Assembly: GCA_019022495.1 (NCBI GenBank)
Contig: JAFEKR010000022.1
Span: forward strand, 744,001 to 808,000
Direction of reading: 5' to 3'
Origin: Epichloe hybrida
Taxonomy: Eukaryota; Ascomycota; Sordariomycetes; Hypocreales; Clavicipitaceae
DNA length: 64,000 nucleotides
Shown here: in pieces, positions 1 to 12,437 of the stretch
Layout of the letters: every line of letters starts with the position of its first letter
How positions within the stretch are numbered: the first letter of the stretch is position 1
Program-made: the position numbers and the translations under genes
The notes under the pieces: generated by a model
Told to the model about the DNA's origin: nothing
What the model saw: only the letters and a program-made list of their open reading frames with translations
The model's database searches: none

Positions 1-344
1 GAATGACCGCTTCCTACAAATGGTGTGCTGCGCAACAGTGTGATTCCATTGTGGTCACTAGTCGCCTGCGTTGGGTCTTTTTTGGCTTGAGCCGTGCCAG
101 ATTCCGCAATATCGGATCCGCCGTTGCTGGGAGAAATGATGAAGTCGAATGATATCTCATCATCCCCGACCAAGCTTAATACAAAATTGGCAAAGCGACG
201 CAAGGCCTCATCCTGACTCTGGTGTTGAGTGTCGATGTTCCCGCGAATGGTATGATGGCGCGCATTGCTTCCTACTGACTGTCTCTGCTTCGGCCTCTCA
301 AAGCAGTGTAAAGCGGGAAAGCGGGTGACGGCTACTTGATCCAT
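1..344 (-). CDS. N-terminal part of an unidentified protein, cut by the window edge (possibly NRPS-like)
   Basis: An open frame of 114 codons reads from an ATG at 344-342 to the left edge with no stop. Codon use is varied and GC content is normal, unlike the repeats further right. The visible protein begins MDQVAVTRFPALHCFERP, followed by a polar low-complexity stretch and then LRRFANFVLSLVGDDEISF. That last piece faintly resembles the opening of condensation or adenylation regions in fungal non-ribosomal peptide synthetases, which often read like WALVLxxYTGxDxVxFG. This is a resemblance by eye, not a domain call. The gene is divergent from the ABC transporter and shares its 1.1 kb upstream region, a common arrangement in biosynthetic clusters. 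An intron near the left edge cannot be excluded. I am fairly sure it is coding and unsure what it is. Confidence 0.55.
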   Translation of the reverse strand, partial: MDQVAVTRFPALHCFERPKQRQSVGSNARHHTIRGNIDTQHQSQDEALRRFANFVLSLVGDDEISFDFIISPSNGGSDIAESGTAQAKKDPTQATSDHNGITLLRSTPFVGSGH

Positions 345-1466
345 AGCTTACTTGTTGAAGTCTTTGTTCAAAGATACAAAAAGCTTGGCATTGCACACCA
401 GAGTCGAGCGTTTTGAAGCCGTTTTATTACTGACGTTTTGAGCCGGGGGACTTTCTTTCCTCATACTTTGTAAATTTGTTCCATAACGAGGTGGATACTT
501 TTCTGCCAAGGGTTTTTTTTGCTACGTATGTATGTATGGACAAACTGTCAGGGTCTGGTCCCATTCTGATCCGGTTGAACCCATGCGTATTAGTCTTGCG
601 TCTAACAGGGTCAGATGGTGGGTCAGATACAAGAGACTCAAGAGTGCAGTGATCAACAAGCACAAGAAACAAACCGTGGGCGGTACTGTGACTCATCTTG
701 GTTATGCCGCCACAATTCAGTTTCTTCTTCATATGTACCTCGCCCATCCACCTAAAACCAAGGCCGAAGATCCGTGACGTGCTCGGCTCGGTCTAGTGCT
801 AAATCCGCTTCGAGAGATACATGCCTCGTACCTCCCCAATGCGAAGCGACAAGGGGCGTCGCATGACTGGGCATGATGATGTAGAGAATGGCCGAGTCGC
901 CGGCGAGGCCTCGGCTTGGAGGCAAGGGGCAGGAAAAATTATCTGATCCAGACAAGGTTGTCAGTGTCAGACCCGGTTCAAAAAAGGGCCCGAGTGTGCG
1001 CACTGTGTGCCGGTGGGTCCCAATTCCTCTTCGCCGGTGGGGTGGGGTAGGGAGTGACTGCAGATTGATTAGGTCCACGAGATGATTGGCTGGATGGCTG
1101 GATGGCATCCATTTCCTTCCTCATTTGGAGTCGTTACCAAGTTTTTCTGGCCACGAGAATCGATCGATTGGCCAGGATCGTGGCGAACTCCACCCATTAT
1201 CTCTGCGGCAATCCCTGCTGGGGAAGGGGGGGGGGGGGGTGGTGCTGGGTTTATCAATCTGGCATCAGTGGCGGCGACGAGGAGAAAGGACCAGGGTAGG
1301 AAAGGCAAGTCTGGAGTGGAGTTTCGCTCTCAGTCTACATTAGCTCTGGACCTGTCTCTGGACCTGGACCTGGAAGATGTCAGCATAAACAGGTGCAACG
1401 GGCCGTTCGATTCATCAGGGCGGGCGAACAGATCCGAGACGTCTTCTTCATTACGACACATCACCA
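345..1466. promoter_or_regulatory. Divergent intergenic region / shared promoter
   Basis: This 1.12 kb lies between two divergent genes and holds no convincing gene; the open frames in it are short and overlap on both strands. It contains an uninterrupted run of 14 G at 1226-1239, short direct repeats of a TGGATGGC type near 1090-1105, and GGACCT repeats near 1347-1371. I see no certain TATA box. Both 5' UTRs must lie here. The ABC start is in a CACCAATGTCG context. Confidence 0.5.
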
Positions 1467-4400
1467 ATGTCGGATACGACCGAGAAAATGGCTGCCAAAA
1501 AGGTACGTTAGAAGTAAAAACCCCAATCCGTGTTTCCCATGACTGATTTGGCACTGAAAAGCGGTCTCGATCCGCCTTTGGCTACATCCGCCTGCTGGTG
1601 GCCGTGGGACCGAAGCCTCTGGATTTCGTGCTGCTGGCTTTCGGGATCCTGGCCTCCATTGCTGCTGGCGTGCCATTCCCCATCATGTCAGTGTTGTTCG
1701 GTCAATTGGTCGATCAGCTGAATGGTGCATCTTGCGCGAACGGGCAGCAGTCGGGCGCCTCGAATGAAAACGCCATCGCAAACAAAGTGCTTTTCACCGT
1801 TTACATCGCCATCGCCAACTTTATTCTTATTTACGTTGCCAATGGTGCCTGGACCATATTTGGCGAGCGCTTAGTTCGCCGTCTCCGGTATGCTTACCTG
1901 CGGTCTTTGCTCAAGCAGGAGGTTGCTTTCTTCGAAACTTGTCCCGCTGGCGAGGTCGCAACCAGACTGGACGGCGATCTTACTACAATCCAGGCCGGCG
2001 TGTCAGAAAAGGTCGGAATCGTCATTCAGAGCCTCTCGTATTTTGTTACCGCATACATTGTGGCGTTTACATTGGACGCTCCGCTGTCGGGAATGCTTGT
2101 GAGCCTGGTACCGGCTTTCATGCTCATGGCATTTTTCGGTGGACACTTTTCCAAGAAGTACAGAGGTCAGTTCGAAGAACGACTCGCGCCAGCTATCTCG
2201 GTGGCATCCGAATCAATATCCAATATGAAGCTCATCAAAGCTTTCCGCGCCCGCAAGAAGATCGAAGCCATCTTCGAAACTCACCTGGCTACCACGCGGC
2301 GACCTGCCTTGGGCAAACTTCTGACAGCGGCAGTCCAGATGGGCTCGCTGTATTTCATTGCATATTCTGCAAATGCTTTGGCGATTTCGCAGGGAGGAAG
2401 ACAAGTGGCTGATTCAATCGCGTCGGAGTCGGGTGTCACTTTCGGAGCTGTGTACGCAGTCATGATGACACTGATAGATTGTATGCAAAAAAAAACCCTC
2501 CATCTTTTTTTGTTGAGTTCCTTGGATCCATTATTTAGTGGCCTACTCATGCGTGTCCGTAGCATCATATATCATCAGCCAAGTTGCTCCATTTGCAACA
2601 ATTTTTGCGGCAGCGTCAGGAGCCGCGGAAAAGATTCTCGATACAATTCACCGCAAACCAAACATTGATTCATCCGAGGATGCCGATGGTCTTATCATGC
2701 CAAAGATTGAGGGCAAGATTGAGTTTCGGGACGTTGTGTTTCGCTATCCAAGTCGTCCCGGGGTGAAGGTCCACGACCATCTCAGTCTTACGATCCCTGC
2801 TGGGAGAATGACTGGTATCGTCGGCGGCTCCGGAAGCGGCAAGTCTACCATAGCTACATTGACACAGCGATTCTATGATCCGGACGAAGGGGCCGTCCTG
2901 GTTGATGACCAAGACGTGCGAGACATTCAACTGCGTTCTCTGCGGGGTCACATTGGCTACGTCGAACAGAATCCTGTTCTTTTTGACCGCTCGATCATGG
3001 AAAACATTGCACATGGCTTGATAGGCTCTTCGAGGCCGGAACACGCGCCTTTGCATGGCCTACTTGCAAGTGGTGATCTTTCTCTACTTGCAGACGAGGT
3101 TGTCGAGGGGGGTGACATGAACGAGCTGGCAGCACGATCATCACAACTGAACGAGCTGCTATCCCTGATTCGAGTCGCAGCTACGCAAGCAGGGCTGGAT
3201 ACCTCCCTCGTCAAATTTCCACACGGCTTGGCTACATCTGTCGGCACTGGTGGTGGGAACCTTAGCGGTGGTCAGAAGCAGCGCGTAGCCCTTGCACGAG
3301 CTCTTATTCGGCAGCCGTCTATTCTTATTCTCGACGAGGCTACCGCTGCCCTTGACTCAAGCACGGAGGCACAGATCATGGCGTCTATTCATAGTCTTCC
3401 GGGTAAGAGGACCATTGTCTTCGTGGCACATCGGTTGAGTACTGTAAAGAATGCCGACAACATTCTTGTCATGGGGCCTGGGGGTAAAATCATTGAACAT
3501 GGCAGTTACCCAACGCTTATGAGCTCTGGCGGTGTCTTTGCCTCCATGGTTCGATCTCAAGCGATCGTTGCTGAAGAAGAGGGTAAAGATCCAACTTCGA
3601 AGGCGCCCGAATCGTGCCATCCTGAAAAGATCGATGCTGTTACGACCTTGGGCAGTGACAACAAACAAGGGGCGACAGTCAATGAGACGATCAACGAAGA
3701 GTCGCTATCGGCAGACAAAAAGACACACATCAAGCCAGAAGCGGAATTGAGCAGCCTCGCCGTATTCTTCCATCTCATGAAGATAGACCGTATGCGTCAC
3801 CGCGTTGCATCAATCGTAGGTCTCTTCGCCTCCATCATTGTCGGCGGAGCACATGCTGGTGAAGCCGTTATCTTTGGCAATGCCGTTGCCAACCTGGCCT
3901 TTTGCCGTGCGCCGCCTGATATTCGCCGCAGTGCTGCTTTCTACGGTCTTCTTTTTTTCCTGCTTGGCGTCCTTGAATTCTTTGCAAACACAGTGTCCGT
4001 CTCATGTTTTGGGTACGTCTCTGACGGGCTCGTCAACAACATTCGCAGGCACACCTTGCGATCTTTGCTTCGTCGTGATCTGCAATGGCATGAGACGGGA
4101 GACAAAACGCCAGGTGCCCTGATTAGCTATTTCACGGCGGACGCGACGGCCATGAGTGGCTTGACGGGAACAATTTTGGGCGTCACAGTGTCAGTATTGG
4201 TGACTCTGCTTGGTGGCATCATTCTCGCCAACATTGTGGCGTGGAAGATCTCTCTCGTCCTGACCGCTTGTGTGCCTCTGATCTTCGCCTGCGGATTTCT
4301 TCGACTCCGTCTCCAGGCACGATTTGCGGCGCGACACGCCAAAGCATTCTCTGACTCTGTCTCGACCGCTACAGAGTCGGTCACACAAATCAAGACCGTA

Positions 4401-5651
4401 TCTGCGTTTTCTCTGCAGGAGGAGGTTCTCAACACATTTCACAGATCACTTGGTGGCCCGTACAAGGCTACTCTAAAGTCGATTGCTTTTGGCAATCTAT
4501 GGCTTGCCGGGGCTTTCAGCATCGGAACCTTGGTCAAAGCCCTGGCCTTTTGGTGGGGTGGCCGCCTCATCGCTCGAGGGGAGATCACGCAGACTGCCTT
4601 CCTCATCAGTCTGGTATCTCTTTTGTCTGCAGCAGAAACCAGCGGTCAGCTGTTCAGTCTGAGCCCAGACGTCACCAAGGCTGTCGTGGCTGCTCGTCGC
4701 GTGTTTGGCCTCATCTGCCCAGATGGCAAAACCGATCGACTTCGTCTCGAACAACCGCCACCTTCTGATGCCGAGAAAAACCTGGCTCCTCACTCTGGTC
4801 CTGCTGGTCCAGAGGTGGGAGTGGAAATTTCCCTTCAGAATGTCCGCTTCTCATACCCGAACAGTCCCGATACTCCGATCCTTCGAGATTTGTCACTTGA
4901 CATTCCCGCGGGGTCATTTGTGGCTCTTGTTGGGACGAGTGGAGCCGGAAAATCCACCATCCTCTCATTACTCGGTGGTTTGTACAAATCTACGGCGGGT
5001 AAAGTGACACTCGACGGCTACGACATCGGCAGACGTCGTCACAATGCAAACGACGGCGAGGCCTTTGCAGACGACGACGACGACGACGACGACGACGAGG
5101 ACCCCCTGCCCATCTGGAATGACATGGCCCTGGTGCCACAGGATCCCACTCTATTCTCGGGAACCCTGGCGTTTAACATCAATTTAGGCAGTCGCGACGG
5201 CTGGGACGCATCCCCGGCTGAGATTGAGCATGCTGCTCGTCTTGCCAACATCTACGACACAATCAAAGAACTTCCCAAGGCTTATGAAACGCTCTGCGGT
5301 CCGTCAGGGTCTCAAGTCTTCTCTGGTGGCCAGAAGCAACGACTTTGCATCGCCCGAGCTCTGATTCGAAAACCACGTCTATTACTGCTGGACGAGCCGA
5401 GCAGTGCCATGGACGCAGAGAGCGAGCGCCTCTTCGAAAGGACACTCGAGGGCCTTATGAGGCGCAACGATGAGGGTAAAAGACGTGTCACAGTGGTCAC
5501 CATTGCCCATAGGCTACGAACAGTCATGAAAGCCGACAAGATCTTTGTCATTGAACATGGGCAGATCCTCGATACGGGCACACACAATGAGCTTGTGTCA
5601 CGATGCGTCAAGTATCGCGAAGATGTTATGCATCAGACGTTGAACCAGTAG
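1467..5651 (+). CDS. Full-size ABCB (MDR/P-glycoprotein type) ABC exporter, three exons
   Basis: Exons are 1467-1502, 1562-2480 and 2539-5651; the 59- and 58-nt introns open with GTACGT and GTATGC. Frame is kept across both, giving 1355 aa, a usual size for fungal TMD-NBD-TMD-NBD transporters. This family exports drugs, mating peptides or secondary metabolites across the plasma or vacuolar membrane using ATP; the substrate cannot be told. NBD1: Walker A GGSGSGKST 414-422, Q462, signature LSGGQ 560-564, Walker B with D584/E585, H616. NBD2: Walker A GTSGAGKST 1117-1125, Q1186, signature FSGGQ 1246-1250, LLLLDEPSSAMD with D1270/E1271, H1309. Both ATP sites therefore look competent. Membrane segments lie at about residues 30-330 and 740-1030, joined by a charged linker. 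Oddities: nine aspartates at 1163-1171 shortly after the second Walker A, and a longer than usual stretch between Q462 and the first signature. The 12-residue first exon is chosen because the exon 2 frame extends upstream of any ATG. Confidence 0.95.
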
Positions 5652-5997
5652 TACAAGGTTTTCGGGTGAACCAAAAAAAGAAGAAGCATGGAATATACTA
5701 TAGAGCGGGCAATTGTCATAGCAGAAGGTATTCCTGGATTTCTCCGTACACATTGAATAATACGCGTACGTACACTGCACGGCTTCTATCTCGAGGGCCC
5801 TTTCCTTGCCAGCTTGCAGCTAGTTTACTTGCGGGTAGTACATGTCTCTCTGGCAGCGTGATCACACCGAGTTGAATGTAAAGAAGAGTATGGAGCAATC
5901 ACACAATGGGGACGGTTGACCTCGGCATTGCATGTTGCTTGCCGACGCGAGCCCAGGAGATGTAAGTAAATCTACTCATACAGGGCTACGCTAGCTA
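5652..5997. other. 3' flank of the ABC gene, unique sequence
   Basis: Normal-composition DNA between the transporter stop and the first transposon. It should hold the 3' UTR and polyadenylation site; AT-rich stretches near 5685-5710 and 5750-5762 are candidates. The open frames here are short and unconvincing. Confidence 0.5.
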
Positions 5998-6002
5998 GAA
6001 CA

Positions 6003-6257
6003 TGTGGAGTGATTTGGTGGCAAAGAGCGATAAAAAGAGAAGATGATGTGGAATTGCTATCTAGGAATTCAACGAGGCAAAAGGAAGCTATTATAGCTTT
6101 AAATCTGTAAGCAATAAATTAAGGTCTTTAAGTAAAGCCTGTAATGAATTATAATAGCAAACGCGATCATAAATGCGATGCAGGAAGATGCATTATTAAA
6201 CAAAGAATCTAACGATGTAATGCCTGAGGCTGCGATATAAGGCTATGATTCTTAACA
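6003..6257 (-). repeat. Copia-1 left LTR
   Basis: 255 bp, TGTGGAGTG...CTTAACA as read on the plus strand. About two dozen positions differ from the right LTR and every one I compared is a transition, the signature of RIP rather than random decay. Confidence 0.93.
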
Positions 6258-7289
6258 CTACCCCTAGTAACACATCTAGCTAATAATAAAAGGAAGAAAG
6301 GAAAAAAGGAAAATAAGGCTATCTATAAGTCCTCTAAAGAATCTCCTTTTATAAAGTCCTTTACCTTTATTATCTAAAGAAGGCAGACGAAATTATTATG
6401 TTTAATGCGTTCTAGACCCTTTGTGAATTTGTTAGTAATTATTTCTTCTATGCTAATCTGTTAAAGATGAAATTCCCCTTTATAGGCTTTCTATATAATC
6501 TATTTATACTATAGATTAATATAATAAGTATGTCCTTTGTGCTTCTTATTAAGTATATTAGCTTTAGTATTCTAGCTATCTATAAAAAGAAGTAATAGTT
6601 ATAATTGCTTAATCCTAAAGTTATTAAGCAGCTTAGTAATTTATACTATTAAGAGACTAGTTAGCGTGAGGTTAATGAATTCTGCCTCTGTTAAGCTAAG
6701 AGCTATTAGAGTTTATTTCTTTGATTGCCATAGAATTAATCCTCTAGCTAGTATTATAATATAACTAGTAGTTAATCTTCTAGTATCTAGATTATTAGTA
6801 AGCGAAGCGTTGCTATAGCCCTTTACCTAAAGCATAGATTTAATATCTATAGTAGTTAATCCTCTAAGAATAATTCCTAAATCATCTGCTCCTGTAAGGT
6901 ATTACTAAAGATAATTCTAAAGGTTTACATACACCTGCTTTGGCGTAGAATTCGCACTATAAAGTTAATTAACTATAAATATAATATTAGGTTATATAGA
7001 TATAGAAAGCTAGTTAAAGCTTCCTATTCGCTTTGCCTAATCTAAAAGGTTGTAGACTATGTTAAGTTCCTTCTAGTTAGCTAGTATTATAGTCTTTAGA
7101 AGCTAAGGAACCTTTGTTATGTTAAGGTTCTTAATGTTAAATTTCTTTATAATGCTTTGTATATAGATCTTTTAATGTAAAAGCATTGTTTAGTTAGATT
7201 AATTATGAATAAATTTAATGCTAAGGAATAGTTTAATGTCTCCTAGGTGCTTTAATTCGTACTGTTTTTGTAGTTCTTTAATAATAGTT

Positions 7290-7475
7290 ATAACAATTAC
7301 AAGGGTCTTTCCTATGATAATTATGTTATTTACATATAAAAGAAGGATAACATTATTATGTTAAAAGATATAGAGTTTGCTTAATAATTAACGGAAGCCT
7401 TGCTTTTTAAGTTCCTTAGTGATATTATCTAACTACTAAAGAGAAGAGGGAGGTAGACTGTAGAGAGCTCTATTA
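7290..7475 (-). pseudogene. Copia-1 pol remnant: reverse transcriptase core
   Basis: On the minus strand the translation gives a broken Copia reverse transcriptase with an ALY-type motif (minus-strand 7473 downward) followed by LLLYVNNIIIIGK at about 7345-7305. Conserved spacing identifies the family; many stops are TAG/TAA where CAG/CAA would be expected. The rest of gag-pol extends to both sides (gag toward 11400, RNase H toward 6300) but cannot be read as intact frames. Confidence 0.85.
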
Positions 7476-10400
7476 AGCTTATAGACTCTAGTTATGCTAT
7501 TAGAGTGGCTGTAAGGTTATCTAATATAGATATCTCCTTGCGCTTTAGCGTTAAGAAAGGCGTTAATAATATTATATTATTGCTAATTGTAATTAAGGAT
7601 TATAATAAGTATATAGAAAACTTGTAAGGAAACTAAGTGTGTAACTGCTATGTAGAGGTCTTTGTAATTAAATACCTCTAGATTCTAGTCTTCTCTTATA
7701 ACCTATCTTGCTTTTGCGTATAGTTCCTTATTAATTAGATGCTTAACTGTATAAACTTATTAACTATTAAAGATCTTAGTATCTTTTAGAGTAAATACTA
7801 GGTCCTAGCTATTCTTTTTGTAGATCTTAATGAGTTTTTTCTTCTCTATAGGTCTCTAGAAGCTATAATAGTTATTTATAGCTTTAGCCTTAAACTAGTT
7901 AGACAGAATCTTAATCTTTGTATTAGCTATACTAGCTGCTTTAATTATAAGAAAGGCATATAAGGTGGTTATCTCCTTTACTTTATTATTATATAGGTTA
8001 TTATCGTAGTAATGAATTGCTAGGTTTAATTAGTAGGAGTCTTAGGGAAGAGCCTTTTTCTTACTAGAAGTTATAATATTAAGATAATCTTAACGTGTAT
8101 TAGATTAAAGCGATTGTCTTAGGGTTTTAGATTCGGATTCTAGCTATTAGCGTAGGATGTTATTATTGTCTTTAGCTTCTTTATCTAGAAAGGCTCTAGG
8201 TTAATGCCTTAGTAGTATTATGTCTTTGCCCTTAATTTACTATTATTAGCCTCTTATAAGGTCCTCTTGTTATAGAGGGCTTTTAGAGAGTATTAGGAGA
8301 TAGCTCTATGGTTTCTCTAGTGAAGGAGAATTATTATTCTCCTTAAGAGAGTAGTAATTATTATCTGTTTCTAAGGTATTTAATTAGCTTTCTATAAAAT
8401 AAACCTTCTTCTTCTCTGTGTGTAAATAAGGATTCTCTTATACTATAGGCGGGATGTTAATAATATATTATCCCTTATTAGTAAAAGAGGGATTAATTAG
8501 ATCCGTAATGTAAATAACTTTATTATCCTTAAATTTAGTATAGGCGGGTATATCTCTTTTATTAAAACGAATATCCCTTACATGAACAATTCTCTAATCT
8601 TTAGGGATCTAAACCTTATAAAGATAATATTTAGGGCTATCTATGCCTATAAGTTAACCCTTCTTAGCTCTTGGTGCTATCTTCTGGGATTGAACACGTT
8701 GTTTATTAGGAATTCGTATGTATATAATGTATCCCTACGTTTATAAATTATGAATTAAGGCTATGTTATTAAGTCTAAGGGTTTTAAATAAGGCTTATTA
8801 AGGGGATTAATTATTCTTATTACTATAAGTAAGTAATAGATTAGTAATTTTAGCTGCGTGCTTTATAGTATATAGCCATAGAAGTTCTAGTAATTTAGCT
8901 TTAATTATTAAGGCTTTTACTATCTCTATAAGAGTTTAACTAGCGTGTTTAATAATGCCTTAATAGGTAGGAACGTATAGCGCGCTAGTCTAAAGGATAA
9001 TTCCTTCCTTCTAATAATAAGTTCTAAACTTCTCTCTAAGGAATTCTATTATGTTATTAGTATAGAAGTATTTAATAGTAAATCCGCTACTTGTGTTCTT
9101 AATAGTAGTCTTCTAAGCCTAAATTACTTTAACTACACTAGATTTGTTAACCGTTGGAATTACCTAGTGAAAGCGTGTGTGAATGTTAATTACATGTAAA
9201 GTATGCTTTTTCCCTCTAAACCCTTTAGGTTTGTGTTTAATAAAGTCCTAGAAAACGTGCGAAAGAAAATTCGTAGTGTTATTTAACTCCTCTTAATGAA
9301 TTATTTAAGGGGCCTTTAATAATAGGTAAGCTAAGCAATGGAAGTTAATTATAGAGGCAGGATCTATAGAGATTCCTGCTTCTTTATATATAAGTAGGAT
9401 TCGTTCCTTCCCTGCGTGACTAAGTCTCTTATATAAAAGACTAAATTTAACTCGCTTAGTGACTGATTTGCTTGTTAATGCCGTAAAGTTATAATAAGGT
9501 TCCTTCTCTTGTATAACTAGTGTAAAAACATTTGACTTCTAGTTATACTTTCTAATAACTAAGCTATTAGACGTTAAGATTAATTAGTCTTTGAACCTAT
9601 CTATAATGACTCCTCCTTACTTAAGAAGTCCTAGTGAAATTATATTAACTTTAGCCTTTAGTGTGTATTAAGCGTTTAGAAGGTCTAGATATCCTTCTCT
9701 AATAGGGATTGTTATATTACTAATTCCTTTAACTATAAGTTCCTTGCTATTGCTAGCTATTATTAGCTTAGTATTAATGTTAGTGTTTAAATAGGTGAAC
9801 CATTTGGTTGAATTAAACGTGTGTGTGTTACATCTAGTGTTAAGGATATAGTCCTCCTTAGTGAGGTAATTTAATAGTGTTTAAAAGGAATAGTCCTAAT
9901 TAATTGCTATAAGAGCAAGATTACCTCTAGCGCTTATAATATCTAGGGAAGCTGTAGTCTTAGCTATTATAGCTATGTTAGCTTTTTTCTTTATTAATTT
10001 AGGTATCTTTTCTGGATAAAGCTTCTAATAATTGTCCTTTAAATGGATTGGTCTTCCTAGGGAAATTGAACAACCGTAATCTAGCTTTATAGCCTTAGAG
10101 GTTTTATTTCTCTTCTTCTAACCTTTATCTTTAGATTTTAAATTATTATCCTTATTATTCTTCTATTACTACTACTAGGTGCTAAAGTTAACCTTTGACT
10201 CCTTCTAAACCTTGTTAGCTTTATATGTTAAATAATAGAGTATATCTTCCTTTATAAGTTCTAATTTAGAGAATCCTTTAATCTTCTAGGCGTTATAGAT
10301 TTTAGGTATTAAGTCTTTAATTACTTTAATTATCTATAATACCTAAATAATATTAGGAATCTTCTTAATCTTGTAAATGTAATTCTAAAGGTTCTAGTAG

Positions 10401-11575
10401 TAGTCTAGCTAAGCTCTTATTATAGTAAAATTAGCCCTCTTTGATTAGGAGAATTGCTATAAAAGCTTAATAATTGCTAAATTAGCCTTAAAGCCGTAAT
10501 TACTTTTGATTAATTCTATTATTTAAGTGACTAGCTTAGTGTTAGTCTATCTAGCGTAGGTTAAGTTCTTTTAAACTTATGAAGAAAGGCTTTGCTAAAT
10601 AATAAAAGAGAGGATAGTATAATACTTATTAGTCTATTTAGACTAAGGAATCTCGCTAGTTAGATATGCTATAAGTTATATAATATAAACTTATATTTAA
10701 ATTAAGATTTCCTATTCTTTAAAGTTCTTTACCCCTTTTAGCGGTGTAATAACTATAGTTCTTATATACTAGGCTTTTATAATATTATTAAGTTCTATTA
10801 GATCTAGTAAAGTGGCTAGAATTACTATACTACTTATATTAAAGGGTAGGGTTATATATTAGAATTTACGTACTCCTATTACTATATATACTTAATACTA
10901 ATTATTATTAATTTAGTCTAATAGGAGTTATAGTAGTAGCTCTCTAATAATTAAATTACTATGTAGCTACTAATATATAGAGATATGAAGTTAAGAGTAA
11001 GGGGTGTTTTTAGATGCTTTTTTAAAGTTTTACCTTAGCCTAATTAGAAGGTGTTTATTATACTTGCTTTACTTGCTTTACCTTATACTACTATACTTAT
11101 AATACTAATTATACCTAAATAGTAATAGATCTGGATTATTAGTTTTAGGTACCTAAGGTAGTTCTGTAAGGAATGTTATGTCCTAGCCTGCTGTTTACTA
11201 AGATTTACCTAGAAGGGTTAAACTTTTGTGTGTATTAAGAAATTCATAATAGTTAGTAGTTTATAATGTTATAAGAGAGTTATTATAATTATAAGAGAGT
11301 GATAATATAATAAAGGTTATGCGTTTAAATCCTAGTTATATAAAAGAGTTTTACTTTTTAGTATATAAGCTAAATTCTGATTAATTTAATTATTAACCTA
11401 TGTTATTATTATTAGTTATAGGTAAGGGAAAGGGTCTTTATACTGCCCTGTAAGTTAAGTAATTTGCTTTAATAAGATATTAGGAAAAGATATGTAATTA
11501 TATATAAGACTATAACAGTTAGATAAAAAGAAAAATAAAGAAAAGGGCGTGATCATAAGTGCTAGGCTTATAACC

Positions 11576-11830
11576 TATGGAGTGATTTGGTAGCAAAGAG
11601 CGATGAAAAGAGAAGATGATGTGAAATTGCTATCTAGGAATTTAATGAGGCAAAAGGAAGCTATTATAGCTTTAAATCTGTAAGTAATAAATTAAGGTCT
11701 TTAAGTGAAGCCTGCAATGAATTGCGATAGTAAACGCGATCACAAACGCGATGCAGGAAGATGCATTATCAAACGAAGAATCTGACGATGTGATGCCTGA
11801 GGCTGCGATGTGAGGCTGTGATTCTCAACA
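11576..11830 (-). repeat. Copia-1 right LTR
   Basis: 255 bp, same length as the left LTR. Its right half, next to unique DNA, keeps CG and CA dinucleotides that are mutated in the left copy; its left half is more mutated. Confidence 0.93.
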
Positions 11831-11939
11831 GAACACTTGGAGAATACAAGCATTGTTTTACCTCACTAACTTCTAGTATCGCTTCACGCGTCATTAACTC
11901 TTACCGTAATCTCTTCATCCGAAAGAGCATGCGTGCTAT

Positions 11940-12437
11940 CTATGTCCTTAATCTGACCCATGGGCAAAAAGATATTCTTCCAGAGCACATCGCCCGAGGA
12001 ATGTAAGATATTGATGACGAGGTTGGAGCTAGTTGGATTGTGAAGGCGTAATTTGGTACATAAAAATCCATCTTTTCCTTTGTTCCGAAGAATGCGTAGT
12101 GTTTAACCCTGCTCATTGTGAAGACTATAGTGATTCCCGCGGCTACCACAGAACTCGTCAACCTAACGTCATAAGGAACGCGCACTGTTGCGGTGGTGGT
12201 CTCCCTGCGCAAGCGTTCATGAGAGGACACGGCTTCTGGCTCTTGTCTATAGGAGAGAAGAGAGAACATGTGAGCGAGATTGAATTCTGAATTAGGCTCT
12301 CGACGTGTGTTGACGTACCCAGGAGTTGCAACAACGAGGTCGTACAGGCCAGGCTGCTCTGGGTTGCTTTTCTTAACAGGCGAGGTTGTGAGGGCCATGG
12401 CGCTGGCAAAGAAGCCAAGAGTAGTGAGGAACTTCAT
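11940..12437 (-). CDS. Hypothetical small secreted protein
   Basis: Minus-strand frame starting at the ATG 12437-12435. The first 15-17 residues, MKFLTTLGFFASAMALT, form a clear signal peptide with likely cleavage after AMA. A probable 72-nt intron (12247-12318, GTACGT...CTATAG) lies in frame; splicing gives exons 12437-12319 and 12246-11940 and 141 aa, retention gives 165 aa. The predicted mature part is cysteine-poor and has no domain I recognise. The gene lies in a roughly 2 kb non-mutated island between Copia-1, whose TSD ends about 100 bp beyond its stop, and a MITE. Small secreted proteins beside transposons are common in plant-associated fungi, but nothing here shows a role. It could also be a decayed gene with a lost 3' part. 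Confidence 0.5.
   Translation of the reverse strand: MKFLTTLGFFASAMALTTSPVKKSNPEQPGLYDLVVATPGYVNTRREPNSEFNLAHMFSLLSYRQEPEAVSSHERLRRETTTATVRVPYDVRLTSSVVAAGITIVFTMSRVKHYAFFGTKEKMDFYVPNYAFTIQLAPTSSSISYIPRAMCSGRISFCPWVRLRT

Larger units (their letters stand above)
6003..11830 (-). mobile_element. Copia-1: LTR retrotransposon (Ty1/Copia), RIP-mutated
   Basis: A 5828-bp element bounded by two 255-bp LTRs that begin TG (TA in the mutated right copy) and end CA. It is flanked by the 5-bp duplication GAACA at 5998-6002 and 11831-11835, which proves the boundaries. The interior is very AT-rich with stops in every frame. On the minus strand the Copia reverse transcriptase active site is still legible at 7336-7325 as Y-V-N-N-I, where the expected Y-V-D-D has suffered G-to-A changes. 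It is dead. It stands between the ABC gene and the small island at 11831. Confidence 0.93.

Noticed and set aside
532..1108. Several 60-120 codon frames upstream of the ABC gene on both strands
   Set aside because: They overlap each other, show no domain, splice pattern or consistent codon use, and lie in the divergent promoter.
5039..5251. Minus-strand frame with a serine run, opposite the ABC gene
   Set aside because: It is the antisense of the Asp9 tract in a well-supported exon.
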